Shown one piece after another: positions 12,961 to 26,860 of a stretch of 64,000 nt of DNA (within the stretch, counting starts at the first letter, position 1; each line of letters opens with the position of its first letter). The notes under the pieces were generated by a model. It was not told the DNA's origin. It made no database searches and saw only the letters and a list, made by a program, of their open reading frames with translations. The DNA is from Trichoplax adhaerens. Lineage: Eukaryota > Placozoa > Uniplacotomia > Trichoplacea > Trichoplacidae. The stretch covers positions 1,819,493 to 1,883,492 of the forward strand of contig NW_002060953.1 in the NCBI RefSeq assembly GCF_000150275.1, given 5' to 3'. Made by a program: the position numbers and the translations under genes.

Positions 12961-14639
12961 ATTATGAATATCTGAAACTTTCCATGCGAGTACACAGTAT
13001 AAAGTTACTGAACCTCTGACAGGTCTACGACAAATGGTAATACTATCTGTTAAATGAGCAGATTATCGTAAACCGTCAGCAAAACGACGGGAGTTTGCAC
13101 TAGTATTTCTAATATTAATGCAAATTCAGATGCACCCTATCTAACTGGCCTATCATATATGAGTAATGGTAGATTTTATGATTAATCAATTGCAAGGCTA
13201 AAATTGTTTCATTTATACTGCAATGTCGCAGGCCAGGATTTACATGGAAGGCGGTCGTATCAATCAATTGTCATCATCACCTACAAATGGGCACAAATAT
13301 GCATAACTAGGTGCAATTTTGAGATTCCAGCCTCATTCATTTGCTATAATACTGCCTTATACGTATTGTTGTTGTAAGAAGTTCTCATACTCACGAATCT
13401 GAAGACTAATTTGCTTGGCTGTACCATTCTATCGGATTAACGCTTAATAACATCTTCTATAATTACAATTACAGCAGCAGTACAACTTCTACCATAATAT
13501 GGCAGATTGAAACACGTAATTCTAGCATCGACAAATAGTTTCACTCTGAAAGGCATTAGTGATTAATAAATAGCTATATTACCTATAACCATAGAAAATA
13601 CCGTACAGTAAGTACCGGTATACGATGCAATGAGATGTAATTAATATTCTTTATTATTATTATTTAACAGTCAAAGACTGCAATATAATTCATGGACATA
13701 GGAGTCTAGAATATAAACTTTCCACAATCTCAACCACATTTTATGAACTACAGTACTACTAGTTCTTTATGTTTATTCGACTATCCTGAACTGATACGGC
13801 AGTTTTTTTTGCTATCCTCTTTATAACTGATCCAAAATAAGAGTAATCTACCCTATTTAAGGGCTCATGACAAGTTCTTACTAGCTTAGACATGACATCG
13901 CAAATTCTATTCATTTAGCAAAATTACAATCATTTCTAGCATTTCATGACATAACTAATACATAGTTCTTTCTATGATATTAAATATAAAAGTAAAAGCC
14001 ATTAGCGTTTGTGGTGGTATTGGAAATCAGCGCTATAACACTGCGGATTTCGACCTAATCAAACTATCAAACAAATTGACGTTATTCACACTCGTGAAAT
14101 AAAGTTACTATACTTTGATATGAGAATTCGACAGAGTACAGACAAATGGTATTAATTAATGAGACAAAACAAGAAATTAACCGGATTAGAGCAATTAAAA
14201 CCAAAAAAAGACTCGATAGTGTTACTGAACTGCACTTAAAATAAATTTTTAATGCAATCAGACTAATCATAACTTTATTATAACCTGCGATCATAGTTGT
14301 AGCTATATCAGCAACGCTATGGAGCATGACAGTTTTGAATAGTTTAGTCACCTTTCTTCATATAATCCTTGACCAAAGTAATCAATCCTTTTGAGAATAC
14401 CTCTGAAATGTCCTCCAATAGATGAAACAGCAAAAATCGGTGTCATTTTGAAGGCATGAAATGTATCTATTTTCGTAATAATATAAAGAGAGTAACAGAT
14501 GCAGCACTCTATGCCAGGATATCATTAAAATAAATCTTTCGTTTCATAATTGCGATAATACCGCTATCATACAATCATGTTGTTATAGACTGGCTAATTC
14601 TATCTTGTCGCACATATGCTTGATTTGAATCACTTGATA
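12961..14639. other. Intergenic, no supported gene
   Basis: AT-rich. A hydrophobic 89-residue minus-strand frame at 14082-14351 has no receptor motifs in order and no homologue I recognise. Confidence 0.35.
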
Positions 14640-15686
14640 TTAATTCTGACGATTAATAATGTTAATAACTGTATTTGGTAATTTATTCTTAATTGGTACT
14701 ATGCGGTGTTGATTTTGTTGATTTCCAAAGCGTGATAAAAGATTTAAAGTAGCACAAGAATGGATAACCTTTTTTAGAGTGTACTTTGATCCTTTTTGAA
14801 TTTCTGCATCCAACGCGAGAAACGAGATTGGATTTATGATAGAGATTGCGATTGTGGTAGTTAGAGATAAGATGACTAATATACCAAAAGTTGCATTAAT
14901 TTCTCCCAACTGACGTTGTGAATATCGACTTATAGCCATACTAATTGTCGAAGCGAAACAGGGCCAAGTGATGATCACATCTAGCATCGTAACAGCCGAT
15001 AAAACTTTAATTAACTTTCGCCTTTTTCTATCTTTAAATTGCTGGTAGCTTGAGCTAATAGGCTGATTAAATCGCATCATTTTTAAAATAATCTTTCCAT
15101 ATGTCACAATTAATAATATCGACGGTACAACATAAAGGACCACAGCATGGGCAATTAGAAAAACAGTATCGTTGCTAGCATAGTTGGCTACATGAACAAA
15201 ATCACAAAATATGGGTAAATCATCGTAAACATCTACAATACAAAGTAACGGTATCGAAATACATATAGCAATGACAACGGAAGCCATACTCAACATTACA
15301 GTACGATGGGGCTTGAAAAAGGCAGGAAACACTCCCAACGGCTTTTTAATAATTATGTAATTGCCAACAGCAATGAGACATAATGTAAAGATCGATACTG
15401 CATAGGAAGTCGACATGATAAACATGACAATTTTACAGAGATATCGAGAAAATACTACGTTGTGTGTATTTAGTAGGCTAAAAGCATAATTAATCGTTAG
15501 CATAAAATTGGTAATAGCATCAGAGATGACAGTAACAGCAATTAAACGATAAGTTGTCCGACTGAAAAAGTGATTGCTGAAGATAACAAAGCATAAAAAT
15601 ACGTTTAAAATTAGCCCAGATATCGATATACACATGGCAATCTTTGCGGGTAATAACATATTGCTGACATTAGAAGTAAAATTCAT
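14640..15686 (-). CDS. Class A GPCR, divergent, GNY instead of DRY
   Basis: Intronless 348-residue receptor starting at the ATG at 15686. Sequons NFT and NVS lie at the N terminus. Seen: TM1 Asn (N28), TM2 Asp (D56), TM3 Cys (C84), GNY at 108-110 where DRY belongs, ECL2 Cys in LPIFCDF, TM5 Pro, TM6 TWPCF (toggle Trp kept), TM7 NPISF (Tyr replaced by Phe). The TM4 Trp is missing. ICL3 is short and basic (KDRKRRKLIK) and the tail is about 50 residues, longer than in its neighbours. It is a paralogue of the genes near 1 and 20 kb. Ligand unknown; loss of the DRY acid and arginine suggests altered G-protein activation. Confidence 0.9.
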   Translation of the reverse strand: MNFTSNVSNMLLPAKIAMCISISGLILNVFLCFVIFSNHFFSRTTYRLIAVTVISDAITNFMLTINYAFSLLNTHNVVFSRYLCKIVMFIMSTSYAVSIFTLCLIAVGNYIIIKKPLGVFPAFFKPHRTVMLSMASVVIAICISIPLLCIVDVYDDLPIFCDFVHVANYASNDTVFLIAHAVVLYVVPSILLIVTYGKIILKMMRFNQPISSSYQQFKDRKRRKLIKVLSAVTMLDVIITWPCFASTISMAISRYSQRQLGEINATFGILVILSLTTTIAISIINPISFLALDAEIQKGSKYTLKKVIHSCATLNLLSRFGNQQNQHRIVPIKNKLPNTVINIINRQN

Positions 15687-18600
15687 GATGGATTCACTTT
15701 TAATGATCTTTCTTAAGAAATGAAGAATGGAATACAGCTTAGTTGAAATTTTAATTAAGAAAAATCAAGCCAAATGATAGCTTTTCGAGGAGATTATAAA
15801 ATAAGTAACCGGTCTCAATTCTACACTTTCAAATTGATTTTATGTCTCTTGAAGGGCTGAATCTTACTCTAGTCCATTGATTATCAAGATGAAGCCAAGA
15901 TTGTTATCGCTCTAATGCGTTAATAAGTTCGATCTTAAAACATTTTATTCCAAAATATTTTATTTATATCCAGAATGAAGGATCACTGAAGATGGTACTT
16001 ATTCCACGGTCTATGCAACAGTACGAATATTTAATTTTGCTTATCAATTATTCTTATAAATCCAAATCATAATGGGCAAATTCTAAAGTAACTATAACGG
16101 CTTACTTATTTACATTATCATTATCAATGAATTATTATGTTGCATTGGTCAAGAACACGAATAGTAGAACTCCTGTTATAAAATTCAAAGAAGGAAATTA
16201 ATTATCTATAATTTATTTTCACAAACCCTATAGCTAATAATCACTATTGGAAAACATATCTTCTATAGAGACAGTAGCAATTGCTGTTAGCATGAAAGAA
16301 TGAATAGATTCACATCACGGATTATAACACAATTGGACGAATATTTATTATACCATGAGCCACATACGTTAAAATATCACATATAAGCTTTTCCACTTGA
16401 TGTAATAATAAAGGTAATCACGCTTTAGAAATCATTGATGCGGAATTAATTTTGAACAATTTATATATGGAAAGAATTACAATGGATTTCGTGAAAGTAT
16501 ATGTAGAGTTAGAACAGTGGAAATGGCCTACCGATAATTAAGTAAGAATGCATTGATATTATGGGCATTATATCAGTGCTATGCTTGGAGTTTAGCTTTC
16601 AGAATTGATACAAGATACACAAATTCTTTGAAAAAGTTCCAGTAAATACTAGTACAAAATAGTACCGCTCGCATGTCACTGATTGATATCACGTCTTCTA
16701 AGAATAGAAATTCTGCATTGATTATTATCTTCGCGTCAATTTAAAATATTAGATGAGGACCAATATAAAAGATTATGCCTGCAGTTATTGATACATTGTA
16801 TTTCTTCCGAGTATTATTGGAATAATCAACATAAATGATTATTAATTTGTTATTACACTTTTTTATGATGACTGAAGTAAAAATTACTTCAATTTGCAGT
16901 CGGAATTAACACTAACGCTATTCAAGACGTGAGATAAAATTCTCGGATAGGTGCCAACAAATTTTACCTAGAACACACTTTCTCCTTCAAAACTTAAGTC
17001 TGATAGTTTATAGAGCTAATGAATAATCATGTAAGACTATTTTCCCGATCAACTTTGCTCAATTAATGAATTTGATTTGATTTTACATCAGAATATATTG
17101 TAAAGTTTAAAATACTCTAGCAGTTTCTAGATGACTGCACTGAAAATTAAAAGACAAACTTTAATTAATAAAAATCCTATCGGAACGTAATTAATCCTAG
17201 TAAAAAAGTAACTAATTGAACTGGATTTCATTAGCAAGAGATTTTTTATTAGTTAGAGACCGTAACAGAAGCAAAGCATTTTAAATTAAGCTAATAAGGC
17301 CAATTCATTAGTTGGAGGCTTATAGTTTTTATTTTATCACATGAGCAGGTAAAAAAAGAACAACTTTTCCAAAGTAATCCTTAAATTAAGTACTGAAAAA
17401 GTTATGTACCATACTGAATTGAACTTAAGACATCTTTATATAGCATTGAGCAATCGAAATTTCTGAATCCGTTATCTCATTCCGTCTTTTGCGTAATTTC
17501 CTTCAGAAATAAACCTTAATGACTACCTATAATATATTTGAGTTATTAGATACTGAAAGTTATTGTTTCGTTCCATTCATTGCATAATTTTTTCGTGAAT
17601 AAGCTTTGCTGATTGTTAACGTTAATTGAAATTATGGGTTTTGAAGTCTACATCAATACGAACACTACTTATTGTACATTTCTTTCTCGACACGTATTAT
17701 TGGCGACAAAGATATCATTTATTGATATACTTTCAGATTAAACTTAAAACAGATAGTAATAGAAACTAAATCCAACTAGAATGATATAGATTATAATAAA
17801 TGTTTTTCTCTGGTTGTATTGATTCTATAATTAGCATATCTGAAAGAAACATTTTATTTTTACAATACTCGTATATATGATGGACAAATTGAACTTGCTA
17901 AACGAATAAGTTTGGAATAATTTATGAATTGTTTTGTTTCTATAAGCTAAATCGATTTAAAAACTAGCAATCAATTCAGCATGAGCACACTAATATTTAA
18001 AGTACTAGATTGAGCTTTATAAGGTAAGCAGTTACTCTACGAATAATATACTTTATTTCATATTTCGTTATTAAGAACTTACTTTACTACTCTTCCTAGT
18101 TATTAGATTCAACAATATTTCAACTGCTATATTTCTTATACTACTTTAGATACTATCTTATACACTCTTGGCATGATCTAAATTAATTTTTCTGGTATTG
18201 TTCTGGGATATCATCGTAGTTAGACCTTATTTAATGCTATATCGCCAATTTTAATTTAACAGTTATAAAAAATGTTACATTTACGAAATATAGAAAGTAA
18301 ATAGGCAAAATTTGAAACTAGCAAATATCCAGATTTTACAACTTATAGGCCCAAAATTATTTTTTAAAGATCATTGGTAACTAGAACTTGTAAACTGATT
18401 AATCTTTCTTAAGATTAACTAGTTGCAATCGTACTCTTGACTTTGTAAACAGGTAAAATTATGCAGGCTGTGGTGAACTTCATCTTTCATAATTTCAATT
18501 ATGTCAGAGCTATAGCTATCGTAGGAATATAAGGTTTTTGAGATATTTTATCATCTGTGAGATATACATTGTCTGCATCATTATGCCATCGGAGTCTGGA

Positions 18601-19319
18601 AATAAAGGTGTAATGAGAAGTTAAAATTCACAAGTTTATATTACGCACATGAATACACTATGCATATCGCTTTATCCTCTTGTCAGTGAATATAAAAATC
18701 TCCGGCTTCAACATCAAAAATAGTTAGCATCTCCAAAGCAGCACGCTCATATCATGAAACTGTCGCTAATGGATGTAAATCTAATGGTCAAAAGTATATA
18801 TCGAGAAAATTATTGAATACGTATTGAAATGATCCGAATTCACATCACTCATGATAACTTTTAATATAATAATCTTGATACTATAAAGTATCATATCTAA
18901 GTATAACTAGGCATATTTGTAAAGAAACATAGCCAATAACATTTTCACTCGTCAAGAAAGTCTTGAATGTGTTATGAATATTGCGATGTATCGATAAAAG
19001 TCAAAAGCTAAAATATCATCATCCAATTTATTCTAATATGACGGAAATTATAGCACTTCTCTAGCAAAACTATTGCTCCAGGAGAACAAATACCCCAATA
19101 TACAATATTTTAATGTATAACATAACATAGGTTTTATATATAAGCGAGATTTATTAATTCATGATCTCTACTTACATGATTTTCAAATATATTTATTTTG
19201 CAGTTATAATTAGGAATCTTAATATGCATACGAATATCAATCATATATTTCTATCATTGACTGACTTAATAGGATACTGAGGTATTTTATGCCTTCAAAG
19301 TGATAGTTATCGCCTTGCG
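15687..19319. other. Intergenic, AT-rich, no gene seen
   Basis: No open frame of interest on either strand, and no clear tandem array. It separates two related GPCR genes. Confidence 0.4.
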
Positions 19320-20378
19320 TTAATTATTTGGATTAAAACTATGAACCTCGGTAATAGTCCAACCGCTTCGCAATGGCGATATTGGTTGAATATGACGATG
19401 ACGCCTACAAATAGTTAAAATGGATAAAAATCCCATTCGAAATGGACGTGCCCATTTTTTCAGCAAGGCTTTAGATATTGCTTTAATATCGCTATCCATG
19501 GCAAAAAATGATATAGGATTGACGATTGAGATAGCCACGGTGGTTGCTAAAGAAATCATGGTTAAAATAGAATAAATGGGATTAATTCTCCCTAGTTGCC
19601 TTAGCGAGTTTCGAGTAATGGCAATAGTTAGTGTTGAAGCAAAACATGGCCAAGTAATGAGTACGTCTAGCGCAGTTATTACAATTAACATTTTGATTAA
19701 CTTCCTCTTTTTTCTGTCCATAAATATGATGCGGTAAGGTCTAATCGGTCGCTTTAATTTATGAATAATGCGCCAGTATATTAAAACTAGGAGTACTGAC
19801 GGTATAAAATAAAAGAAGATGGAATGCATAATTAAGTAGATGGATAAATTGGGAGTAATAGGCCCGAAATCACAAAATGTCGGCTGATCTTTGTAGCTAA
19901 TAACAGTATTAAAGAATGGAAATGAAATTAGTATTGCCAAAGCTACAATAACCAGTTCACTAATAAGTGCTGCATTACGACGAAGACAAGGTGAGCATGA
20001 TTCAAGTGATTTGGAAATGGTCAAATAATGACCAATTGCAATTATGCATAAAGTCATAGTGGAAACGCCATAAGAAATTGACATAGTTGAAATAATGACT
20101 TTGCATATTAATTGGCCGAGTATCGCATTACTAATATTACTGATGTTATAAGCATAATTCACTGTTAGCATTAAATCAGTTGTAAGGTCAGAAAAAACAG
20201 AAATACAAATTAAATGATAGGTAAATCGAGAACGAAAGCAGCGATGGCTAATTATGACAATAAATAAGAACATATTTAGACATAAGCCCAAAGTAGAGAT
20301 TGAGACGGCTACTTTAGACGTTGAAATAAAAGTAAAGTTGCTGTATTTATCATTACTGTAGGAAGAATTATTGGCCAT
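19320..20378 (-). CDS. Class A GPCR, divergent, GHY instead of DRY
   Basis: Intronless receptor of 352 residues from the ATG at 20378; two upstream codons are open but begin with GTG. Sequons NNS/NSS and NFT are at the N terminus. Seen: TM1 Asn (N35), TM2 Asp (D64), TM3 Cys (C92), GHY at 116-118, ECL2 Cys in QPTFCDFG, TM5 Pro, TM6 TWPCF, TM7 NPISFFAMD. There is no TM4 Trp and no NPxxY tyrosine. The basic ICL3 segment (FMDRKKRKLIKML) resembles the paralogue near 15 kb. The Cys-containing tail (ICRRH) might be lipidated. Orphan; function inferred only from family membership. Confidence 0.9.
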   Translation of the reverse strand: MANNSSYSNDKYSNFTFISTSKVAVSISTLGLCLNMFLFIVIISHRCFRSRFTYHLICISVFSDLTTDLMLTVNYAYNISNISNAILGQLICKVIISTMSISYGVSTMTLCIIAIGHYLTISKSLESCSPCLRRNAALISELVIVALAILISFPFFNTVISYKDQPTFCDFGPITPNLSIYLIMHSIFFYFIPSVLLVLIYWRIIHKLKRPIRPYRIIFMDRKKRKLIKMLIVITALDVLITWPCFASTLTIAITRNSLRQLGRINPIYSILTMISLATTVAISIVNPISFFAMDSDIKAISKALLKKWARPFRMGFLSILTICRRHRHIQPISPLRSGWTITEVHSFNPNN

Positions 20379-23300
20379 AATCACATTTAAAAATATTATT
20401 CAAATGAAAATTGATATTAAATGTTGATTTTGATTTAAATGTATCCGTACTCTGCCTTCGATTTCCTGCCAATTATCACACATTCTAAATCACTTGGCTA
20501 ATAAAATGAACAAAAATCTTGCGCTGCAGCCTAGTTAATAGATGCTATACTGTAGGTTCGATCATAAGAAAATTGAATTTCAGATTATAAAATATGATTG
20601 GTGCATTTGTATACTATGTCATTTAATTGAAAGATGAAGATAAAGTTTTATATTGAATAGAAACATCTATAGAGATCACTGAAAGTTTTTTTATGACAAT
20701 TTACTACCTATGATAAGAATAATTACTCCTCTAATATCGCCACCTCTAAATTACAATTAACACCAAAAATAGATATTATAACAGACAACTTATTTTTAAA
20801 TATTATTTGTTGAAGTATTAACTGCAGTGCAAGATTAAAATGTACTTAATTTATTATTAGCAACTATTGATTATTTTACCAAGTTACATAAAAGGATGCT
20901 GCTTTTTATATTATATTAATATAATGAATTGCTATTCCTTTGAACTTCTATTACTCTGACATATGTCTTTATCTGTTATTGAAATAAAATTCTATGTAAT
21001 CAAGAATGTCACTTTATATCTCAAATACTTGATCTTGGTTCTTAGCTATAACTATTTTTAAATGAGGAAAGCGCTTTAATTCTTTGCACTATAATTAATG
21101 CTTATACGACCGCAAGTATGGTACCTCTTAAACTATAAAATTTAGAGATTTTCACATCAGTTCAATTCGTTTCGGGTGAGGAAAGCTTTTCAATTATTAA
21201 ACTATTATCCATGTGCAAATGTACATAAATTTCTATTTAAATACTGTTGAAGGGTAAATTGTTCAACATCAATCAATTTTATTGCTATTGTAACAAATAG
21301 AAATTAGAAATTATAAAGCTTTCATTTCAAGTTATTTTTAACAAATATATTTATAATGATAATTTTAGCAAATTTTGTCTTAAAGAGCAATTAGCATCTG
21401 AAAAAGAGCGACGCTACTAGACGAGTGTCAAATTTTATATTTATCGCAATGAAGAAAACACAAGATTTGATATTACATTATTGTAAGTGTAACGGTAGAA
21501 AATGAATAGTGGACCTTTCATCAATTTTATGAATACTTATTAGGAAGAGCAGCATATTTACATTTTGATAAATACCCATAATATGATTGATAGAAGCAAC
21601 GTTAAATAAAATAAAATTAATAGATGGACTCATTTAAAGTATAAAAGATGACAAACTTTACTTATGCATATTGTATTTCTCGATAAATTAGGTAATGATT
21701 TTGTTTATTATTCGGAAACTACATTAAAGCTATTTAAGCTTCCGATTTTTTGATATTTTAATTGCCAAGCTGTAAAATTAGTAATAGACTGAAATGTCAA
21801 CTGGTATCTCTTCATACTCAATTTGATAATTGAGTAATTAAAATATGCATTTAAATGAATCAATGAATCTTTTCATTGCATTCCTTAATGAGCTTCCGAT
21901 CAGTAAGATAAAAATGGTTATTTATTGCTTATTGCGGCCGGTAGTAACCGAATTTTCGTTTTCTATTTGTACACTCAAAAGATGACATCTGGCTTTATCT
22001 AGTTAAAATATTAAAACTATTTTAAGCCAGAATAGTATAAGATAATTTAGTTATGTTGACTTTATCAGATTCCTTTTGGCAATAATTTTAAACAATACTC
22101 TAGATTTATTTACAGAAATTAAAGAAATTAAAATAATAGTAACTAATTTGAAATATCATTTACAGTAGTAGAGAATAGATACATAAAGTAGTCATAGCGT
22201 ACATCTAAAATGAATGACTTCAATTCTCATAGACAAAATTTAGATAAAATGCTTGATAGTTATATCAACACTATACCCGAAAAATCCTCCACAAATTAAT
22301 CTGAAGAATAGATTATTAAACAGAAGTCCTTCCTATAAATTATCGTTAAGTAGGTTAGGATATAGTCTAGATTTATCTGTACTTAAAGTTAAAACGAAGC
22401 TAAATAAATATTTCATCTACATAAAATGCCTCTGAATAAAAGACATATGACTAAAGGACAACAGACATTCTTGATAAGATATATAATCATACACGCTAAA
22501 TCTGGGTTGATTGCTCTAGAAGCGGTTTGAAATAAATTAAGTCTTAATAACTGCATCGAGAATATCAGTTAAGCAATATCAGCTTAGGAATAATAAGCAG
22601 AAAAGAAAAATTCTCATTTAGGCGCAGAGACATCATATTAGAGTAATGCCTTTTTAACATGTTTCTAAATTTGTAAGGCTACTTTGCCCTACTCAGAAGC
22701 ACTATTTCACTACAATACGCCGGGATCATAGAATTTGATATGAGTTTTTAAAGACTTCGGGCGAAATCAAGTTAAGAAATTTTGAAACAGCGCGGTTATA
22801 AGCAATTGCAAGTAAGCTGTAATGGATAAATCATTCTTTTACTAATTGATAAAAATTAATGTTTCAAATGAAGCTTTAGTATCTGAAATGGTGGATGAAC
22901 ATTTACAGTACTAAAATAAACCTTTCTTATGCTCATCCATAAGGTATATAAGAAAGTCATAATTTTTTTAGATATATCTACCGGAAAAAATCCGAATAGG
23001 GTCCGTCCACTTAAAATTGCTACAAATACAAGTATGCGTAGAAGTAATGTTTATAGAAAATCTAATCTGTAACTAAACCGTAAACATAACTGATTCATAC
23101 ACATTTAACTTTTAATACTCGGTTTTAATCTAATAAGATGCCACGATACCAAAATATACATATATGTAGGTAGGAATATTCTTGATACATTGTACTAGTA
23201 ATTCATCTTCAAACTTTGCATCGTTCTAAGTTATCATACGTTAGTTATCTCCTAATTAGAATTGCTAGAATGCTAGACGAGTCTAGCAGAATTTGCTGTA

Positions 23301-25857
23301 AGGCAATAAGATATAGAATTAGATCAGACAGCAATTAGTACAGAAATTTTAATTCAGCAAAGATGCAAGGTTACTAAATAACCTTAACAAAACGTTTAGC
23401 GTATTTAGCGTTTTTCTATTGAATATAAGGATTTATTTACTCTTAGTTCTTGGCTACCGTCTGGTACTGGATGTGATTGTAGTAAATAAAATATTTTGGT
23501 TAAACAACTATATTATTTACTTTTCACTAAAAGCCATAAAACAATGACTACAGATTACAACATATACTCTACCTTTAATGTGTGTTATTGATTCAGGATT
23601 AAAGATATACTTTTGATAATTTTTTCTTATAAGGATATAAGCGTTCATTAAACGTACTGAATTGAATAGTCCATGATTAAGTGTATTAAATTACTAACTT
23701 ATTTGCTCATTACATACCGTACGATTAGATTTCGTAACATTACGTTATTATTACACTTATTTAATTGGTTGATCATTAATTGAAATTTTAAAAAATCGAA
23801 ACACTTTATCTCGTTTAACCTAATAGAATGTTGCTTTATTAGCTAGGATTTCATTAAGTTATTTTAGTATCATAATTTCGAGGCACTCTTCATTTAATGA
23901 ATTTCTTCCAACGCAATTTCGGATCTTACTAGTATAATAACTTGCTTTGCATTTTATCAGTTAGATACGATAATGGCCAAAAATTATAACTTGTGATCTT
24001 GATTTGATGTTTGTCTTATTAGAAAAAACTATAGATTAGGAAGTAGAGCTTGCTATACGGAAGCACGTGTAGTCTGCAAACTTATGGAGCTAAAATTATT
24101 AAAACTATAAAGTGTAATGTAAAACAAAGATGTACAAAATCCTATCATTGACTAAAATTGATACTTGGTAATTATAACACTCCTATAATGAGATAGTAGA
24201 CCTTTAAACAACTTTTCCAATGCTTAATTATCAATTACTTAGCCGATGATGGTTCAAAGATTATAAAGTTTACGCATGTTTTGTACAGCTTTGCTCAAGC
24301 AATTTTAGAATATAGGCTTGTAATACCAGTTACACTTAATTTATAAATTTTTTTGGCTTCTTACCTTATCTATTTTATTCGTTCTTTACATTTAAGAAAT
24401 AAATTTCAATTTGTAAAAAAATTGCATTTAATACTGCAAATTATAGCAATCAGCTTGACGTCAAGTTGGGTTATTATAGACATCTACTTATCGTACTGTA
24501 CAACTCTAAATCCTGGTAGTCTGCGATCTCATCGCCGGTAGATTGTAATAGCTAATCAAACGTAATACAAGTATAATTAATACCAGTAAATTTTTACTTA
24601 AGTAAACTTTGTTACGGCTGTTATTCTACAACTACTCCCTAGCTCTACCATTTTAATATCGGAAGCCTCTGGGTTCTTCGATTATTTATTATTCAAAGCT
24701 CTCTTCATAGGATAGTAATTATCATTATCCTTATTTTTGATTCAGTTTTTAAGCCTCAGTAGACAGTTTACCGTAGTTCTAAAATTAAATAGAAAATTTT
24801 GGATTGTATTTTCTCTTTAACATGAATTAACTATTTATTAAACCTACTCGGTAGGAATGATCAAAACAATTTATTACTACATTTAAACTTCAGCCTATTA
24901 CCTGCTCTTACCTGCTCGAAAGTGGTTAAGGTAAACCAGATTATCGACTTAGTCTCTACGGTAACAATTCCATATTATCTAACAGTTATATTAAGGCATT
25001 ACACAAAAGCATCAACTTATATAGCTATCTACTGCAGCCTTATACTAGCATAATACGAATAGCAAATGTACACAGTTTCACTATTAACAACCATGAAATT
25101 ACCTTATAAGCATAGCAGACTATTCTACTTCTTAATGCTACCTTACTTCAATAACTACTGTAATTAGCTGAAACTCCTACACCTGAGTAAGCAGGTAAAA
25201 GTTGCTTTATAATAAAATATATCTTCAAATAAGGGTATGGTTTATACAAGTAATTTAACCTTAAAATTAATACTACTGATTACCAATAGCGGAAAAGTCT
25301 AAAAATAAGAATATTAATCATGTTTTAGGATAAATTTTATTCAAAAATTTTAGATTGTGGTACTTTAATCTTATTTCTTATAGAAAGCAATCTTCAATCC
25401 TATCACTAGGTAAATAATTAAATGCATTTTGTACGTAAGAGAGCTATTAAAAATATTACATACTATTAATTGAAAAAAAACATTCTAGTTATAGTTTAGG
25501 TCATTATAGAGTAAAAATGTGATAATATGTTATTATAGCACTCGCGATAATATTACGTTTGTTAAGCTTATACTGGTATACTAAAATAAAATAACAAATT
25601 TCAGCCCAATTTCCTGTCACAATGTGTACAGCAAAACTCTTCCTTAGGTTGTTTTTATGTAGGTCACGAAAATCTATTAAAATCACTAACATGACTAACG
25701 ATTGATTATATATTATTTATGATTTGAGATTAATCTTGTAAGTTGTTCTATATTAATATAAAAGCTCTTAGAAACGTAAAATGAAATAGAAAAATGATAC
25801 AATACTAAAAATGCATTCATAACGCGGATATCTTAAGATTTGTCGCTAATAACTGTA
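20379..25857. other. Large gene-free AT-rich interval
   Basis: No supported coding region. The part at about 24930-25200 is recognisably related to 30748-31000: both contain AAACCxGATxATCGACTTAG, ACGGCCTTATA-like and CTGTAATTAGCTGAAA words. It therefore belongs to the duplicated GPCR unit. Confidence 0.45.
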
Positions 25858-25885
25858 ATAACAAAAAATGAACATGTATTAAAAA

Positions 25886-26860
25886 TTATTTACCCCGTGT
25901 AGAAACCATTATTGGATGGGAATGTCTGGTACAAGGAAGAAATATTTTTAGAAACAGAAATGATGCTCTTCTAATATGAACATCAAATTTAAGATAAAGA
26001 ATGGGATTAATAATGCTAATCGCAACAGTGATTGAAAAAGAGAAATAAGCCAATAAAAAATAAACTTGATTCACTTTCCGCAGATATTGGATAGGGACTC
26101 GAGTTATTGCTATACCTACTAATGTAGCAAAAAATGGCCATGACATCAAAATATAGCATGATGTCACCGTTATTAACATCTTAACAAATTTTCGACGAAC
26201 AATATGATCAATCTCTTGCTCATTATTAAAATTGGCAGGCCTGATATATTTCTTGGTAAAGTTGATAATTTTTCGATACAAAAAGACCATAATTGTTGTC
26301 GGTAGAATGTATAATATTGTAGTAACTAGATACAGAAAAGTTGAAACCTTAGATGTAATGATAGGAAAATCGCATAATTTAGTCCCATTCTCATAAACAC
26401 CAACTACATCAAAGATAGGTAATGCAGTTGACAGAGCTAAAATCCAGACGATGATTTGCCCTATAAGTATAAAATGTTGTTGTATAGAATGGTAAAGTCG
26501 AGTAGTAGGTTTAGTGATAACTAAGTAGCGATCGATAGCAATTAAGCATAATGTCATGATCGATATACCGTATGAGCTAGTAGCAGAGTAAAATATAATT
26601 TGGCATAATAACGTTGCTAATTGGTAGTCGATACTATCTTTTAATGTAAAGAAGTAATTAATAGTTAAGGTTAAGTTAGATATAATGTCTGATATGAGAG
26701 AGATTCGAATTAAGTGATAGGTTCGCTTATTAAAATATTTATCGATAGAAATGACAATAGTAAGGAAGATATTTAAAATCAATCCTAACATAGTCAAAGG
26801 TATCACTAGGATGGCCGCATTAAAACATCCACTAAGGCTCTTGTTGGTACAATTATTCAT
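25886..26860 (-). CDS. Class A GPCR with canonical DRY (tandem copy 1)
   Basis: Intronless receptor of 324 residues from the ATG at 26860; the in-frame TTG further upstream is not a likely start. Sequons NCT and NKS. Seen: TM1 N30, TM2 D58, TM3 C86, DRY at 110-112 followed by LVITKP, TM4 Trp (IIVWILA), ECL2 Cys (GTKLCDFP), TM5 Pro (YILPTTI), TM6 SWPFF and TM7 NPILYLKFD. All main class A switches are present except CWxP Cys (here Ser). The tail is short and basic with a Cys (PCTRH). It is a close paralogue of the genes at 31.3-32.3 and 36.9-37.9 kb, in the same orientation, and shares flanks with them. Ligand unknown. Confidence 0.93.
   Translation of the reverse strand: MNNCTNKSLSGCFNAAILVIPLTMLGLILNIFLTIVISIDKYFNKRTYHLIRISLISDIISNLTLTINYFFTLKDSIDYQLATLLCQIIFYSATSSYGISIMTLCLIAIDRYLVITKPTTRLYHSIQQHFILIGQIIVWILALSTALPIFDVVGVYENGTKLCDFPIITSKVSTFLYLVTTILYILPTTIMVFLYRKIINFTKKYIRPANFNNEQEIDHIVRRKFVKMLITVTSCYILMSWPFFATLVGIAITRVPIQYLRKVNQVYFLLAYFSFSITVAISIINPILYLKFDVHIRRASFLFLKIFLPCTRHSHPIMVSTRGK

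Noticed and set aside
14082-14351. Hydrophobic 89-residue minus frame as a GPCR fragment
   Set aside because: No receptor motif in order; AT-rich DNA commonly gives hydrophobic frames.
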